Below are positions 30,935-42,587 of a stretch of 64,000 nt of DNA, piece by piece. The translations under genes and the position numbers were made by a program. Under the pieces are notes generated by a model. The model did not search any database. It was not told where the DNA came from and worked only from the letters and a program-made list of their open reading frames with translations. This DNA comes from Peronospora farinosa. Its lineage: Eukaryota > Oomycota > Peronosporomycetes > Peronosporales > Peronosporaceae. Position 1 is the first letter of the stretch. Each line of letters begins with the position of its first letter. The DNA lies in NCBI GenBank assembly GCA_947646735.1, contig CANTFK010000795.1, positions 92,407 to 156,406 of the forward strand. Direction: 5' to 3'.

Positions 30935-30957
30935 AATGTGGGAATGAAAATGAGACA
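30935..30957 (-). promoter_or_regulatory. Candidate oomycete initiator of the DAHP synthase gene
   Basis: On the minus strand, TCTCATTTTCATTCCCACA lies about 35-50 bases upstream of the ATG. It resembles the oomycete Inr plus flanking element (CTCATTYY followed by pyrimidine/AT-rich bases). No TATA box is seen. Confidence 0.4.
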
Positions 30958-31155
30958 GTGAGTTTCTTATTGTACCCCTTGGGATATTGGATACTATTAA
31001 AATGCGTTTTTTTGCACTTCTGAACTTTCAGCAGTCGACGGTAACCAGCAGACGTTTAAACTCCCGTTGATTGGCTGCTAATCAAGAATGTGGTACGAAG
31101 GTTGCACTTTGACAAGTGCGTGCCTTGTACAACGTTACACGGCGACTTTTCGAGC

Positions 31156-34100
31156 ATGACGGACGCGACGGTTCCGCGAATCAGTGGCATGATATGGATG
31201 CGTCTTGTCGGTATATTACGTGTTTGGCACAGTCGGTACGTCCGCCCCGTCGGATCCGTCGCTGGGTAATTTTTTTACAAAAATAACATCGTTTCTTTTT
31301 TGTTCGGTTATTTCTAAATGTAAAGAGCAGCTGTTGTGACTGCTGACGGTATTTTACGATACCAGAAAAAAACGGATGCGTAAGTTATTTTTTTCTTACC
31401 GCTTCTGTCTTTTAAAAATTCTATTTTTATGAATTTTGAATGCGTATTTAAAAAATAGTGACAGCAAGAAGACCAAAAAAATCGATTTGGTCAAGGTCAG
31501 ACCTACTCACAAGGCCATATCTGATGAAATGTCTTATTATACATACTATTGACATTTTTTATGTAATTAATTTTATAGGCAACTTTCCCTACTACTACTA
31601 TTGCAAAAGCTAATGGTTACTACTATTTTGAGCTACAATACGAATCTACACAAGTGGCCATTGGATTTCCTGTATTACAAGAAGCTCAATTATGGTTGAG
31701 TCAAATGATGGAAGCTGTTGGTATGTAGTTCATGCAATTAGTTTGGTTTTTTTTATAAGAAAAAACTTGCTAAAAATTAATTGTTTTTAGATGAAAATAG
31801 TGCTGGTCGACGAGCATGGATTGCAAACTTACGTAAAATGTTGACGCTTCAATTACGTGATCGACGTGAACTCGTGCCAGTCATGGCGGATCGAGATTGG
31901 TTCAGTGAGTGGAATTACTGTCTACGGTAAAAAAAAATTCTGAAGTAACAATGTGATCAATGCTGATGGTGTTTTTTGACGCTTTTTTTTACTAATTGAA
32001 ATATTGTTGGTGATAGGTCATTGAAAAATGAGAAAGAACCGGTTGCTATACGTCAGAGACGACTAAGACGGCTGTATACGGTAAGGTTGAAATTCTTTTT
32101 TTATTGTTTGTGTCATCTCTTTTTATATTGTTGCTGTAATTTTTTGATTTGGCTATTGTTCACCATTTGGCATAACGTGAAGATTTGGCTACAATTCGAG
32201 TTGTTTACCGAGCTTCTGGCCGAGATCTTCTTTTGGTCAGTTCGGCAGCGAGATGCACGAGGTCTTGCTCGGATTGAATCATTTGAATGCGCTGCAAGTG
32301 ACTTTGCTGTGAATGGTGGTAATGAGCTAAACCCAATTGAGTTGTCTCATGTGGTTGAGCCCAAGGAAACAGCACACTCCAGATTACTGGCGTCTACGCT
32401 ATCACTTCCTACCACCGGACCAACTTTTTCAGGCAACGAACGTGACCTTGGAGTGGAGACTTTGTATGCGGTGCATGACGATGTGGACAAAATGAAGCTC
32501 GCTGGTATTCGCTTGGAGTTTGCGTCAAAGAGTTGGCAAGGACATAAGCGGTTGGCCAAAGAAACAGCTCTACTTGCAAAGTTTCGTTCACTCATTGAGC
32601 TTTTTCTTTCGGAAAGCACGACGGAAAGTGGCAAATTGCCACCGTCATTGCAAGCAGTATTTTCGAAGCTCCCAACTTTCCCCCTTGTCTCTGCGTTTTC
32701 GATACGAGGTGTGAGCGTGGTGGCAATCGCTGAACCACTGAACAGTAAACGATCGATACTCACAACGATCGACAATCGTGACCTTGCCGGATTGAGTATG
32801 GCTCTGCGCGAAGCCAAAATGCTCCGGTACTTCCCATACAAGGAGCTGCCCGAACTTATTGCTCGGAAACTTTCTAATAATGCCGAGTCCACGTTGGTAA
32901 GGATACATTCACGCTATGATGATGTGCTGGTGAATTCGTTACGATCACCGATGGCATATGGAGTGCTGATTCGTGCGGTACATGGCGCAAGTAAAAATAT
33001 AAGCCGAGTTGAAATGCTGTCTGCTCATGACGTGAAAGATCTCGTGCATACGTTAGAGCCACGATGGGTTCCGTACCTGGATCTGGTTTATTATCAATTA
33101 GTCAATGAAACATCTCTCGTCGAGAATTTAGCTGCCAGCGAATTTCTTCTGATGGCCTCGACATTCAATTAGCCAACCACTCACTGGCGACATTGTTATC
33201 ACGATGAATGCGAAAAAAAGCAAGCTGCTGCTGAACTTACCCGAGGCATTTGTGATGAAGCACGACGTGGAGATTCGCCCACTCGTCAAAAAACTGCGAG
33301 ATGTTAAGAAAAACAATGCGATTTATGCCGTAGCAGCGTCAAGCCTATCTATCGCTCGAAGTCAAAATAAACGATTCCGGTCAGTCGATACGGGCATAGA
33401 GGTGGCATGGGAATATGAAGACGGAGTCAAGAAAATGTTCATACACCACATTAAAGAGTTTGCCGTACAACTCACCACACTTGGGGACGCTCCACAGGTA
33501 AAGGTTAATACATTTGGAGTGACTGTGCGACCGAGGGCACCGAACTTGAATCAGTCGCGATGGACTTCATCTCGTAGTCGCTTGACTCGGTCCAATACGT
33601 TTACATCAATGCCTCGACCTAAAGATATTTTTTCGTCATCGACTGTTTCTGATTCCCAACGCACAAAGTGTGAGCCACTCACTCAGCCACGGCTGCAGCG
33701 GTTCATGTCGACGCAAAGTTCTATGGCTCGAACGTTGAGAATTGGTGGATTGGCTGACAGTAATTCTGGAACGTACGTCATCGACACGCTCCATCTCCGC
33801 CAGGCAATGCGAGAATGCGGGGTAAACGTATGCTTCTTGCCGCTCGTATTTCTCTACTTGAACAAGCGTGACCAGCTAGGTGTCCAAGCTCTCGTTGCCA
33901 GTGAAATTGTAGCCAGGCTAGCGAAGAACCTTTTCCGATACCGCATGCTCAACGAAGACACCGGAAAGACAAGTCGTTGGAAATCCAGAAAGTCGCGCTT
34001 GATCAAGTTTATTGATTCTATCATGCACGGGTTATTCCACAAAAATCTTCCCGATGGTCGATGCACCATTAAAGAGTGCTATGGGGACCAGTTCTGGAAC

Positions 34101-36781
34101 ATTGATGGGCCGATCTTGTATTTGTTGGGTGTGTTTTCATCAAGTTTTGCAATGGATGCAAAAGTATTAGTGGACTCTCCAAATTCTTGCCTGGAGACAT
34201 ATCGCGATCTCCTCAAGGTGAACCCAGCAATTCTTTTCAGCAGCTTGATGCATGTTTTTCAGGCTCGATTGACCAAGTCGATCCTGCCCGAGCTGCACGA
34301 AGATCGGTTCGTGTCGATGCCATTCCTGCGAACTGAAGACGACCTAACGTTCAATTACGAAGAAGACGACCCAAAGCTTGCCTTGCGGATCCATCAAGAT
34401 CTGCTTCGGAGTCACTTGCAACTTTTTTCGTGTCCAATTTGAGGCATTGGCGCCTGAGTTGCCCATCTCAAATAAAGAGGACCAGACAAGCAAGATTAAG
34501 CTTGGTGTCCGGACAGCACAAACAACGTGGGCTCAATACTATCGGACGTTGTCGCAAATTTTTCGTCAGATTCTACTTCACCCACAGCTCACGCGTTTGG
34601 AAAAAGCCATTCAGTCCTGGCAAGACCTGACTGCAGTACGAGAACATCTGAGGTTAGCACTACGCACTGCTGCAGTTTCTTTATACCATCCGTCCGACAG
34701 TAGTGAGACGTCCGCTATTATTCGAGAGCATTGTAGGTTCGCTTACCTTCGAATGGCTTCCAGCAAAGCGCTTTTCCCGATTGAGTACAAATTAGCCCTG
34801 CGCTGTCTTGAGTTAGTTAGCACTGGAGAGGAATTGGCAAAGGCCATGGAAGAGAACGATGAACTTCTGGAGTGGATGAGATTTTTTTATCGGCCAGCCA
34901 ACCCGTCACAATTTGCCAAGGGGTCGTCATCTCATCCCGTGTATTCGATTCAGTACTCGACAAATGGCACAAAGCTGGAAGGCAAGATACAAGACCACTC
35001 GATGTTTTCTCTACGAGAACAGTTTCAGCGGCAGCAATTGCAACAATCCTGGATGTCGGTCATGCCGAATGTCGACGCCTACTGTCGGCGAATAGAGGTG
35101 ATGCGGCGTGATCCAGTTGATGTTGCGGCGGCGCGAGCGATGTTGTGCGAAATGGGACTTGCATCTCCCGCACCTTTAGAGTCAATGAGCCCTTCTGGTC
35201 AATATGACGGCGTAGATAATTTTATTGTCATGGGTTTGCATCCAGATGCTACACGGGCCGAGAAGTATCAAGCTTCGTTCAGCTCCAACCCCGAAAATTC
35301 GAAGATGCCATCGTCGACTTACTCGTCGAGAAGAGATACACTCTATTTTATCGAGTGCTTCTTCTTGCCTCCTCTTGCCAATAACTCGTTATTAGTAGCT
35401 GGAGATGCACTTGTGAACAATGAGGAGATCTCGAGTCGGATGACCAGTGTTCGGGCAGACATTATTGATGAAGGATCTGTGCCTGGACTTGCTGTGGCGT
35501 GGGGAAAACCTTTGGGAATGCCGTTAGCTGAGAAAGAAAATGGAATTGAGACTTCAACGGTGTCACTGCGACCAAAGAAAGAGAACGCACCGACAATAAG
35601 CATGGTGTCGTTCCTACCACCGTTGCGCCGAGTTGTTCAGATAGCGTGCGGTTACCAATACACCGCTCTTGTTACAGATGACCGGCACTTGTACACGTTT
35701 GGGCACGGCAAATGTGGTCGTTTGGGCCATGGCACAGAAGAAGCCTGTACGGAGCCGAGAGTCGTGGGATATTTTGCCAGTTTGATTGCGGCTGAGGGTG
35801 TTGATGTTGGTGGAATTCTTGATGTATCATGCGGTCGTAAACACACAATGGTAGTGACTGCAAGCGGCGACTTGTACGGCTTTGGATCGAGCAAAGCTGG
35901 TCGTCTTGGCACATGCAAAACTGGTAGCAGTTTGTACCCTTCTCGAGTAATGGACCTGCAAAACGTTGCAGCTGTGGCTTGCGGTCGTAAGCACACACTA
36001 GCTTTGACGAGAAAGGGTCGGGTATTTTCTTTTGGCGCTGGCCTAGGTGGACGTCTTGGAAATGGCTCAGAGATAGACGAAGGGCAGCCATTTGCCGTTA
36101 GTGGGATGGAAGGCTACAGGATTACGGCGATCGATGCAGGAGAATGTCATTCATGTGCACTTAGTAACGAGGGCGATGTCTTTACATGGGGCTTGGGCAG
36201 CTCTGGTGCACTAGGCCATGGCAATCGAGACAATTGTTTAAAGCCGCGACAACTGGAATGTCTATGGACTAGAAGTCCCCGCGTCAAGTGTGATGGAGAC
36301 AATCTAACACGTGCGGAGTCCGTTGTTGCGTTTATTGCGTGTGGAAGCTATCACACGCTGGCAGCTACTAGTGACGGGGAGCTTTATGGCTGGGGTGATG
36401 CTACTGCCGGACAACTAGGAGATGAGTATGTCTCGATACCAGATATGGTTGTGCTCATTCCAAAGAGAATTAGCGTGCCCACGAGCTCAGGGATTCGCAG
36501 CATTGCGTGCGGAACCTTTACTTCAGCTGTGTGTACGAAGGAAGGCCAACTTTTCTTGTGGGGGTCACCAGCTGCAGGAAATGGTGATCCATTAGAAATT
36601 GAAGACGCGCGCGTCAAGCAAATTGAGGCGTTGAGTGAATTCAAGTTTTCTCAGATTGCATGTGGTATGCTCTTTGGTGAATATTCATGCACGGAACAAG
36701 ATTACTACTGACAATGTGTTTGATGATGCTACAGGAGAAAATCACGCCGTAGCCATCACTCGGAAGCTCGCATACTACTGA
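31156..36781 (+). CDS. PH-CLU-like-RCC1 multidomain protein with frame breaks
   Basis: Inferred exons: 31156-31235, 31326-31379, 31579-31720, 31791-31926, 32017-32080, from 32183 or 32249 onward, and a last exon 36735-36781 after a 58-nt intron (36677-36734). Exons 1-3 read like a PH domain (LRVWHSR, VTADGILRYQKK, YYYFELQYES...LWLSQMMEAV). The part at 33773-33960 resembles the CLU domain (RECGVNVCFLPLV, then EIVARLAKNLFR). The C-terminus has about seven RCC1 propeller repeats (VSCGRKHTMVVTASGDLYGFG, VACGRKHTLALTRKGRVFSFG and others), closing with ENHAVAIT in the last exon. At least two breaks are not explained by splicing: a double shift at 33,110-33,205 and one extra T in the T6 run at 34,422. 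The exon 2-3 phase also fails by one base. So it is either a decaying gene or has homopolymer sequence errors. Role unknown; PH suggests membrane phosphoinositide binding. Confidence 0.65.
36677..36734 (+). other. Last intron of the PH-CLU-RCC1 gene
   Basis: 58-nt GT-AG intron (GTGAAT...CTACAG). Splicing replaces an unrelated 11-residue tail with GENHAVAITRKLAYY, the expected end of an RCC1 blade. Confidence 0.65.
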
Positions 36782-37820
36782 GTGCGCCGTGGTTTGGAAT
36801 TGGTTGCCAAGTCGATTAAACTTATCGTGCATACTCGCTACGTGACTTATAGGAATTGAGCAGCATTGGGCTTAACCGTTTCTTTGGTGTTGTGCTCTGG
36901 AGGGATAGACCGGATGAAAGTTTGATACGTCCAAGGATAGTCCTGTCCCGGTGCCTCGTTTCTCAATGAAAGCTTTTCTTCGACAGAAAACAGAAAGCAG
37001 AGATTAGCACAAACGTGTCATTGAAAGCTCTTGAAACCTTTACACTACTTCGAAGCTATCAAGAAAAGGACAGAACAATTAGCTGTCGTGGTCCCACAGC
37101 TATTAAGTTACCAGCCGAGAACGCGGAGTGTTCGTCGACTCAAGAATCATGAGACGACACGGTATCTGAAAAAAGTCCGATAACAACCGACTGGTTGCAT
37201 TGAAATTGGTTCATATCTCTACAGGGAATTGTTCAAGCCTCTTCTTGTGGATCCGAAGATTATTTTATACAAGCTTGGTTCGGGTTCGTGTTATATTGCT
37301 TTTGTTGACATCGTTTTAACAAGCGTGAAGTGCTTGCTTGGCAGATGAACACGGGTGGTTATTCATGAAGCAAGATGGATGCGCCTTATGAAAATTATGC
37401 GAGGGGATTCCCTTAAACGCACGTATACTGTTGCAGCGAAATTGAGTTCATACTCTCGATAGGGGTTGACATCGTAGCCTGAAGTTTGCCGTTTTGAAGT
37501 ATATATTTTTGCCCATCTACTTCTGCGCGGGTCTTACCCATGAGGACGCTCGCTACGGCAAAACCTGTCGGATTGATAGCCGCACTTTTATCGGTTGATC
37601 TGCCATGTTTCACGATCATGAAATCGAATGCGGAAGTGGAAGTGAAGCGAACAACCTGCGTTTGTCAGTACATTGTATAATTGTCTTCGTAAAGCACATC
37701 GAGAGCTAGCGAGAAAGAGTCGGAACTAAAGCATCGATCAGTTGCAGAGTCTACTAACACGACAAAAGCGCAGAACCCACCACCAATCTGTAGTGAGGTG
37801 CAATAGATAGCTGTGCAGAT
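36782..37820. other. About 1 kb between convergent genes, no gene seen
   Basis: Only short frames on both strands without domain or start support (for example a 68-codon minus frame at 37413-37619). Confidence 0.4.
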
Positions 37821-39363
37821 CTAGTTCTTGGTGAAGATCTGGATGTTTTTAACGGTGAAGGAGGCGCTCGCGTCGCCTTTTGTCTGCTCCTCGAGAATGA
37901 GACGAAAGCTCTCGAAAAAGGGGAAGCCCGACGCGGCATCATGGCCACCAGCTTTGGCGCACGAGTCCGTGGCGTCCACACCCCAGAAGAGCTGGGCGTT
38001 GTTGTAGATTTTAGACGTGACGCCACCGCTGCCAGTGGTGACATCGTACGTTTCCGCTCCGTTGAGCATACCGCCCTTGGTAATGGTCGGTTTCTGGATG
38101 AGCTGAATATACTTTCCTGTGCTGTCCGAGCCCCACACTGCTGCGATCGAGTTGGACAGGTCGTTCGAGAGTTGGGCTGCACAGCCAGACGTCATGGGCT
38201 GGGTGTTGTCGTACCACAAGTTCTTGGAAGGACTGGCAGGGCAAAAGCAAGGCTTGCCATTTTCAGTAGCAGGACCCATATGCATCGTCATTTGGCCGTA
38301 GCTCAATACATCCGAGAAGCCGCCGAAGCCGCTGTAGTCGTACGCAGGGGTATTAATGGCGTCCTGCTTAAACATCTCGAACAAATCGATCTCGCCCCAG
38401 TACGGCCAGCCATTACCCTTGCCAAAATGGGATTGTAGCTTTGTATTCAGCATCCAAATATTGGTGTCACTTGTGCTCGTGCGTTCCCACTCAATGAACA
38501 CGACCTTCTCACCACTCCATCCCTCTTTCGTACGGATAGGCTCCTCACTGTTCTCAGGTGTCAATTTGATACCGCTGGGAGTGACCATATCGGACGACAC
38601 GGTTTCTCCATTAACATACTCCCATTTGGATGCATCGGTCCAGACAAAGTCTACGAGACGATAAGTAAGAATGTGACCCGAAGAATTCTGCAAAGGAATT
38701 TCAGATTGAGTCAACGTGGTAGAAGAAATTTTACTCGATGAAGCTACAACAACAGAAACTTGTCAGCAATTGAGCTTTCTAGTCCATTATCACGACCAAC
38801 TTACTTGACAACGAGCTCTGAACAACAGGTACAATGTTCTTTACGTCGATAGAAGAATCCGATTCAGCACGATCGGCATCTGAGACGGCATCCCTCTCAA
38901 CCTGAACAACACCTGCATCTAAGTCATACTGACCAATTGACGTTGCGTCGTTTAAGGAGGACACTAAAAGGTCGTTTGAGGAGGACACTACAGCGTCGTC
39001 TGAGGGGGACACTGAAGGGTCGTTTGAGGAGGACACTAAAGGGTCCTTCTGAAACCGTTACATCAAGTATATCAGTCATAATAAAATTTCATCTCGAGAA
39101 ATCTCGAATGATTCATGCCCTACCTGTGCCGATTCCGTATTTGCGATCGAGCTGGAGCTTGAACTTACACCAACGGTAACGCCAACAAGTACTACAGCCA
39201 AAAGAATTAGACCGGCGTAAATTGGTTTTTTACGACGCTGGAGCTTGGTTCGAAGCGACTCTTTATCATCTTTTTCATCATAACTTTTGGGGACTGTATG
39301 CTGCTGTTTGTTAATGTTACGTGTTGTGTTTGCGTTTGCGTACTCGTTCAAGACGTTTACCAT
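37821..39363 (-). CDS. Type II membrane-anchored GH16-family glycosidase/transglycosylase
   Basis: Three exons: 39124-39363, 38805-39048 and 37821-38743; introns of 75 nt (GTAGGG...TTTCAG) and 61 nt (GTAAGT...TTGTAG) keep frame and give 468 residues. The N-terminus is cytosolic and charged, then one membrane segment (about 47-66, YAGLILLAVVLVGVTVGV) without a cleavage-type signal, then a Ser/Asp-rich linker of 8-residue repeats. The C-terminal 300 residues hold the GH16 active site GEIDLFE (catalytic Glu 279, Asp 281, Glu 284), preceded by WMLNTK and WPYW. The family acts on beta-1,3 (or 1,3/1,4, 1,6) glucans. Type II topology recalls yeast KRE6/SKN1, which work in beta-1,6-glucan assembly, and oomycete walls are rich in such glucans. 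Substrate not determinable. Confidence 0.85.
38744..38804 (-). other. Intron 2 of the GH16 gene
   Basis: 61-nt GT-AG intron (GTAAGT...TTGTAG) on the minus strand. It joins linker exon and catalytic exon in frame. Confidence 0.75.
38945..39050 (-). repeat. 24-bp minisatellite in the GH16 linker
   Basis: Four imperfect 24-bp units encode 8-residue repeats (VSSSNDPS, VSPSDDAV, VSSSNDLL, VSSLNDAT). The period is a multiple of three, so copy number can change linker length without breaking the frame. Confidence 0.8.
39049..39123 (-). other. Intron 1 of the GH16 gene
   Basis: 75-nt GT-AG intron (GTAGGG...TTTCAG) between the membrane-anchor exon and the linker exon. Phase 0. Confidence 0.7.
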
Positions 39364-40542
39364 TTTTACACGATTCTCCAGAGACTTTTACGGTTTGATT
39401 TGGTTTAGTATCAAGAAAAATAAAGTGTTGTTGTTTTTTGTGTCCTACTACTATGAAATAAGGTTCCAATAAGGTGATCCATTGCATGAATGCAATTTCA
39501 TAAGAGATATGTAGCATCTTGTTTAGACAACGGATGGACCAGTCTGCGTGATGTCTGATGTGCATCAAGTGGTGATGGACCGAGACATACTTAAATCAAG
39601 ATGTTTCGATTCAACACGACTGATTTAATATAATCTGTTTATTAGGAATTGCGATCACAATGCCAAGTTATAGTAAAAAGTACAATGTCTTACTACTCTT
39701 GAGGTCAGAACCGCATACTCATTAACAAAATAGGCGCACAGAAGATGGAAAACGTCAACTCTTCAGCCAACTTCAGTCATTTGACTGCAGTACCTCTTAC
39801 CATGAGTCGGATGGATGTGTCTCAATAGTAAACAAGTTGAGGATAAAAACATTGTAGAAAAAATTAGACTAGACCAGATCCTGCACTCCGACGGACATAG
39901 CCATTTAAGCGACATCTATACAGTATAGAGTTGATGCAGCTGTTGCTTGATGGGATATATGAGAGAGTCCCAAACCGTCTATTATATACTACAAAAATGT
40001 GGTAACTCGTCTCATCTACGACAAGGTTTTCTTACGCCTTACTTTCTCGTTCGGTTGACTCAAGACTTCGGGCTTCACGGTGGCGTCCTCCGACAAGAGC
40101 TCGTGGATCAGCCCGTTGACCGTGTCCAGGGTTAGACTCTTGTGCGCACTTTGACTCGGTATGGCTGGGCTGCTCTCGAAGCAATCTGATGCAAAAGACG
40201 CTTGACTACGAGTCTTGTATCCACTGCGGTAGTCTCAGCGAGCCATCACGACGTAATCCCTGGTCCTTCACCTCGTAATCATCTTGCTCTGCTCTTCCGG
40301 TCAGATCTCGGATTCCAACGTGCTCCAAATTTGCACCAGCCGCACCACTGGACGAAGAGTATCAAGTTTAATGCTACGCACACTAAGAACCGGTACTAGA
40401 TCTCAACGGGGTCATCAGGAGTTTTCTTCGTAGGACCAAACTCAAGCGTTGTCGCCTTTGGCTGCCGATTGGAAAGTGTTGCTTGATGATGATGAGTATA
40501 TTGAAAACTTGATGAATGAAGATATTAGCTCCTGTCAAGACT
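39364..40542. other. About 1.2 kb without a recognised gene
   Basis: The first 200 bases upstream of the GH16 ATG should hold its promoter. Around 40,040-40,430 (+) the sequence looks like decayed coding DNA (LTQDFGLHGGVLRQELVDQ) with repeated stops; I do not recognise it. A GTCGAC microsatellite lies at 40,548-40,570. Confidence 0.35.
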
Positions 40543-40923
40543 TCAACGATGTCGACGTCGACGTCGACGTAAAGTGGGACTCTCAGAGCTTTCGTGGATG
40601 CGTGTAACAACAGTATCCTGTGGCCGTATAAATTTTACAATGTCACTCTCCTCGTTGCATCGCTCATGTCGTCGGAATATGCTACTACGACGTTCTTTAA
40701 CCTGAGCACCGTTTTCGCTGCCAATAGACTGTCGATGGAAAATGCTACTACGGCGTTCCGTAACCAAGAGTCGTCGTCGCTGCAAAGACTGTCGTTTATC
40801 CCGTCGATGAAAAATGCTACTGCGGCGTTCGGTAACCACAACATCATTGTTGCTGTCAAGTGACTGTCGATGGAAAATGCTACTTCGGCGTTCTGTAACT
40901 GGTACCATCATCGTTGCTGCCAA
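40543..40923 (-). CDS. Basic protein with four RRSSIF repeats (unknown family)
   Basis: A 126-codon frame whose first ATG is four codons in. It contains four copies of a block TERRSSIFHRQS / KERRSSIFRRH spaced about 22 residues (66-72 bp) apart, joined by polar linkers. A fifth, degenerate copy lies just upstream at about 40,935-40,955 out of frame. RRSS is a PKA/AGC-kinase type site, so the protein could be multiply phosphorylated. The C-terminus ends in a run of seven basic residues. The reverse strand also has an open frame over the same repeats, so real expression is not certain. Not recognised. Confidence 0.35.
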   Translation of the reverse strand: MAATMMVPVTERRSSIFHRQSLDSNNDVVVTERRSSIFHRRDKRQSLQRRRLLVTERRSSIFHRQSIGSENGAQVKERRSSIFRRHERCNEESDIVKFIRPQDTVVTRIHESSESPTLRRRRRRHR

Positions 40924-41571
40924 GCGACTGTTGTTTATGCCGTCGATGGAATAGATGGGGCATGTTGGACACTTTTGAAGCTTGGAATTGACTTGGAAAA
41001 GTTGGAAATGAGCTCAAGTAGAGCTTAAATCGAGCTCGACGGCATAATCAACCACCTGGCGCCATGTACGTAACCACCGGTGCATAGTTGAGGCGAATTG
41101 ATTATGTAATATAGCGCCCTTTACATGATCGGCTTATAAAGGTACTAACTTAATACAATGCGCACGTTCTACTTATAGTAAGCTAATATAGTCCGTATAC
41201 CGATTAGTCTTCATAAGACTCGACTCAAAAAGCAGCGTTAAAAGTGACTTTGACCCGCAGCCTTTTCTATCTGTCATATCGCATATGCATTTGGTTGCGA
41301 CATTTGTTTACGTATGTTTGGTAGAGCGACTCGTGGTTGACCTCGAGTTTAGAGAAAATGTGAAAATTTTGCGTTGTTACTGTCTTTCCTGATGATGATC
41401 GAGCTTCGAGGTTTTTAACCAAACAAATACTATTGCATATCGTTTTCATACCAGTCATACACAACAATATTTAGAGAACAGCACAAATCACTTCGTGATT
41501 GCAACTGGTATATATACTACAGCTTTACGCAAGCTAGATAGAACGCTTGCGAGTCGTTAAACGACCATAAC
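40924..41571. other. About 650 bases without a gene
   Basis: AT-rich. Contains only a 66-codon minus frame (41267-41467) without a recognisable domain. Confidence 0.35.
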
Positions 41572-42587
41572 CTATGCCTCCAGCGGCACAAAAAGTTTTC
41601 CAGCCATTGACTTGAGGTCGCTGAGTGAAGTCTTTACGTTAGACTGGAGCGATCGAGCTGGCTGCGTTTTTTTCGATCGATCCCCATGGCCGTTCCACAA
41701 CTTGGTGAGCCATTCTTCCAACGATGTAAAGTCAAAAACCCTTTCCATCTGCTCACGTTTCTCCTTTGACACATTCAGACACTGAAGATCTGAAACCACT
41801 TCCCAGTCTCCCCCTCCACTTGTCGTCGTTGCATCCGACACCAGTAGCCAATTCGCTTCAATGTCCTCCTTCGTGCTCTGTTTGCAGCATAATTGCAAAC
41901 ATTCTGGGATCTTCACTACAACACCTCGAGCCTTTAAATCTGCATAGTACGCGTCCCATTTTTCCGTTGAAAAGTCGAAACACTCTGCAAATGTTTTCAA
42001 CTTGCTGTATGAATTCCAAGCCACCGATACTCGACCAGACATGACCATCCCCGCGATCTCCGTTGCCGTCGCCTCTCCCGAATACATGTACAAAAAGTCT
42101 GCTAGACTTACGTACACCACTGCTACTTTGGGCAAAAAAGGGTCTTGCGGGTGCAGCGTCGTGTTGTCCACCTTTAAACCTATAGTAAACATTTCGGCAA
42201 GTTACCAAATGGTTAGGGGCTCTTATGTTGCACTAGTCTAAAATGGGTTTTTTACCACAAAAAATGGGTACTTTTCAATGAAAAATGGGCACTAACCTTG
42301 ACGCATATCAATCGTACGCATGCAAACAAACTTGTTTTTCTCTTCTAAAGAGGCTCGGAACATGAAAGTGACCTTTCACAACAAGACAAGCGCACAAAAA
42401 ATACTTTTGAGTGGAGTAAAAGTTTGTGAAAATGGAAGTAAATACGACGTACGACTCCGTGAAATTCAGCAGTAGGCAATTTAGCAAAGCTAAGAAAGTC
42501 CATGAGTTCGTTCAGTTTGGCCAACAGACCTTCGCATACGACGGTCATACCTTGACGATAAAAGAAGAAGAATGGGCTGTCTGACAT
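41572..42587 (-). CDS. SCP2-like (sterol-carrier fold) protein
   Basis: Two exons are likely: ATG at 42587 (MSDSPFFFFYRQGM) to a donor at 42448 or 42445, then 42179-41572 after the acceptor CTATAG. Both donors give the right phase, about 250 residues in all. If unspliced, an ATG at 42192 would start a 206-residue protein. The segment KVAVVYVSLADFLYMYSGEATATEIAGMVMSGRVSV has the order of the end of an SCP2 domain (strand, D-F-x4-SG, then a G-rich strand and a hydrophobic helix). The C-terminal 100 residues are polar and unrecognised. SCP2 domains bind lipids such as sterols; oomycetes of this group do not make sterols, so another lipid or scavenged sterol would be the ligand. Moderate confidence only. 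Confidence 0.5.
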
